From: Massilia sp.
GTDB taxonomy: Bacteria; Pseudomonadota; Gammaproteobacteria; Burkholderiales; Burkholderiaceae_D
Reading direction: 5' to 3'
Assembly (NCBI GenBank): GCA_003520365.1
Contig: DOUW01000155.1
Span: 1-7,619, forward strand
DNA: 7,619 nt
Under the pieces are notes generated by a model. The model had not been told where the DNA came from and did no database searches. It saw only the letters and a list, made by a program, of their open reading frames with translations. Shown piece by piece: positions 7,101 to 7,619 of this stretch (its first letter is position 1; each line of letters opens with the position of its first letter). The position numbers and the translations under genes are program-made.

Positions 7101-7619
7101 CTGTCGGGCAAGCAGGTCGAATTCGCGAAGACCATCCACGGCTCGGGTTCCGACCTGCTGACCCTGATTAACGACATTCTCGACCTGTCGAAGATCGAGT
7201 CGGGCACGGTCACCCTGGACGTCTCGGAATACCGCTTCTCGAACCTGCGCAACTACGTCGACCGCACCTTCCGCCACATGGCCGAGGCCAAGCACCTGGG
7301 CTTCAAGGTCGAGCTGGCCGACAACCTGCCGACCGCGGTGATGACCGACACGACGCGCCTGCAGCAGGTGTTGAAGAACCTGCTGTCGAATGCCTTCAAG
7401 TTCACCAGCCACGGCCAGGTATCGCTGAACATCAGCCTGGTCACCAGCGGCTGGACGCAGGACCACCCGCACCTGCTGCACGCGGACGCGGTGCTGGCCT
7501 TCTCGGTCAGCGACACCGGCGTCGGCATCCCGCAGGACAAGCTGCAGCTGATCTTCGAGGCCTTCCAGCAGGCCGACGGCTCGACCGCCCGCAAGTACGG
7601 CGGCACCGGCCTGGGCCTG
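4185..7619 (+). CDS. Poly-HAMP/GAF sensor histidine kinase, 3'-truncated by window edge (probably hybrid)
   Basis: The frame is open without a stop for 1145 codons to the window end. The start [10 protein letters not shown] at 4185 is supported by GAGGAA (4170-4175) 9 nt upstream; a second ATG at 4194 is less well placed. There is no signal peptide or membrane segment, so the sensor is soluble. Residues ~12-708 are a chain of HAMP modules, of which 157-708 are six units of exactly 92 aa. Residues ~719-874 are a GAF domain and ~875-940 a coiled coil rich in Gln/Glu. HisKA follows with phospho-acceptor His949 in [12 protein letters not shown], then HATPase_c with N box Asn1069 (LLSNAFKFT), G1 box at D1110 (DTGVGIP) and F box IFEAFQQAD. 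The visible part ends in the G2 box GGTGLGL. The architecture resembles fungal Nik1/group III kinases and their bacterial relatives, which usually continue into receiver domains; that part is outside the window. The stimulus is unknown. It is divergent from the LasR-like gene. Confidence 0.93.
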   Translation, partial: MNTMTDMAEQLDVKLLLATLMALKKGDFSVRMPSDWTGVSGKIADTLNDIIETKQKMVETVTKVSRVVGREGHLTQRADVPGVVGGWSTIISSVNTLIDDLVRPTTEMARVIGAVAKGDLSQTMALEVDGHPLKGQYLRAAQTANTMVEQLSSFSSEVTRVAREVGTEGKLGGQAQVKGVAGTWKDLTDSVNSMAGNLTSQVRNIAEVTTAVANGDLSKKITVDVRGEILQLKDTINVMVDQLRSFASEVTRVAREVGTEGKLGGQAYVPGVGGTWKDLTDNVNFMASNLTGQVRNIAAVTTAVANGDLSKKITVDVKGEILELKNTINVMVDQLSSFASEVTRVAREVGTEGKLGGQAQVKGVAGTWKDLTDSVNSMAGNLTGQVRNIADVTTAVANGDLSKKITVDVKGEILELKNTINVMVDQLNSFASEVTRVAREVGTEGRLGGQANVPGVAGTWKDLTDGVNSMAGNLTGQVRNIAEVTTAVANGDLSKKITVDVKGEILELKNTINVMVDQLSSFASEVTRVAREVGTEGKLGGQAYVPGVGGTWKDLTDNVNFMASNLTGQVRNIAAVTTAVARGDLSKKITVDVKGEILELKDTINVMVDQLSSFASEVTRVAREVGTEGKLGGQANVSGVAGTWKDLTENVNQLAANLTNQMRAIGEVATAVTRGDLSRSIQVEARGEVSYLKDNINEMIRNLKETTQKNAQQDWLKTNLARFTRLLQGQRDLQAVTKLILSELAPLVSAHHGVFYMMDSQELEPRLRMIASYGYRSSRKLPTSFLPGEGLVGQCAVEKTRIWLTDVPRDYIVVSSGLGSAPPNNIVVLPILFEQQVKAVIEIASLDRFTETHLSFLDQLMESIGVVLNTIEANSRTESLLTQSQSLAQELQQTNQELAEKARLLSEQNIEVERKNREVEQAKLALEEKATQLALSSKYKSEFLANMSHELRTPLNSLLILAQQLSDNPEGNLSGKQVEFAKTIHGSGSDLLTLINDILDLSKIESGTVTLDVSEYRFSNLRNYVDRTFRHMAEAKHLGFKVELADNLPTAVMTDTTRLQQVLKNLLSNAFKFTSHGQVSLNISLVTSGWTQDHPHLLHADAVLAFSVSDTGVGIPQDKLQLIFEAFQQADGSTARKYGGTGLGL
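4653..6308 (+). repeat. Six in-frame tandem 276-bp repeats encoding HAMP-pair modules
   Basis: The Glu codon opening the motif [13 protein letters not shown] recurs at 4653, 4929, 5205, 5481, 5757 and 6033, exactly 276 bp (92 aa) apart each time. Each unit has two HAMP-like halves: an A half, [13 protein letters not shown] followed by GTWKDLT, and a B half, VRNIA through [11 protein letters not shown] to INVMVDQL. Unit 4 has GTEGRLGGQ in place of GTEGKLGGQ. Unit 6 is the most diverged in its B half ([11 protein letters not shown]), forming the junction to the GAF domain. A seventh, older unit lies upstream: its A half starts at the Thr codon at 4362, 291 bp before unit 1, which means a five-residue insertion. 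DNA identity between units is high, so the array is prone to recombination and mis-assembly. Confidence 0.93.

Overview
The window is GC-rich, tightly coded DNA. The protein families present suggest a betaproteobacterium of the Oxalobacteraceae (Massilia/Duganella-like); this placement is inferred from sequence style, not from a marker gene. It holds five protein genes, two of them cut by the window edges, plus one non-coding repeat element.

Layout. (1) Bases 2-1837, + strand: the 3' part of a prolyl oligopeptidase (S9A) gene with a complete Ser/Asp/His triad. (2) Bases 1837-2021: a REPIN-like element, two near-identical REP hairpins in inverted orientation, each with an outward GTAG tetranucleotide, lying between two convergent genes. 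(3) Bases 2047-3806: a quorum-sensing cassette. It consists of a LasI-type acyl-homoserine-lactone synthase (- strand), a small RsaL-like helix-turn-helix regulator (+ strand) and a LasR-type receptor/activator (- strand). Read on the minus strand, the order is lasR-like, opposed rsaL-like, lasI-like, which is the gene order of the Pseudomonas las locus. (4) Bases 3807-4184: a comparatively AT-rich divergent regulatory region. (5) Bases 4185-7619, + strand: the first 1145 codons of a very large soluble sensor histidine kinase. It has a long chain of HAMP modules (six units at an exact 276-bp period plus diverged flanking ones), then GAF, coiled coil, HisKA and HATPase domains; the window ends inside the ATP-binding domain.

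How the parts fit. The 157-bp gap between the synthase and the RsaL-like gene contains a perfect 16-bp CT-N12-AG dyad (2711-2726), a lux box, and a TATG-N7-CATA dyad (2666-2680) that resembles the RsaL operator of lasI. This predicts an incoherent feed-forward circuit: signal-bound LuxR activates both the synthase and the RsaL-like repressor, and the repressor then caps synthase transcription. The receptor keeps the LasR signal-pocket residues at LasR numbering (Y56, W60, R61, D73, T75, S129, C79), and the synthase has the full LuxI catalytic signature. A 3-oxo, probably long-chain, AHL is the best guess for the signal.

The kinase is transcribed divergently from the receptor gene. Whether it belongs to the quorum circuit cannot be told from sequence. 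The peptidase appears to be an unrelated neighbour.
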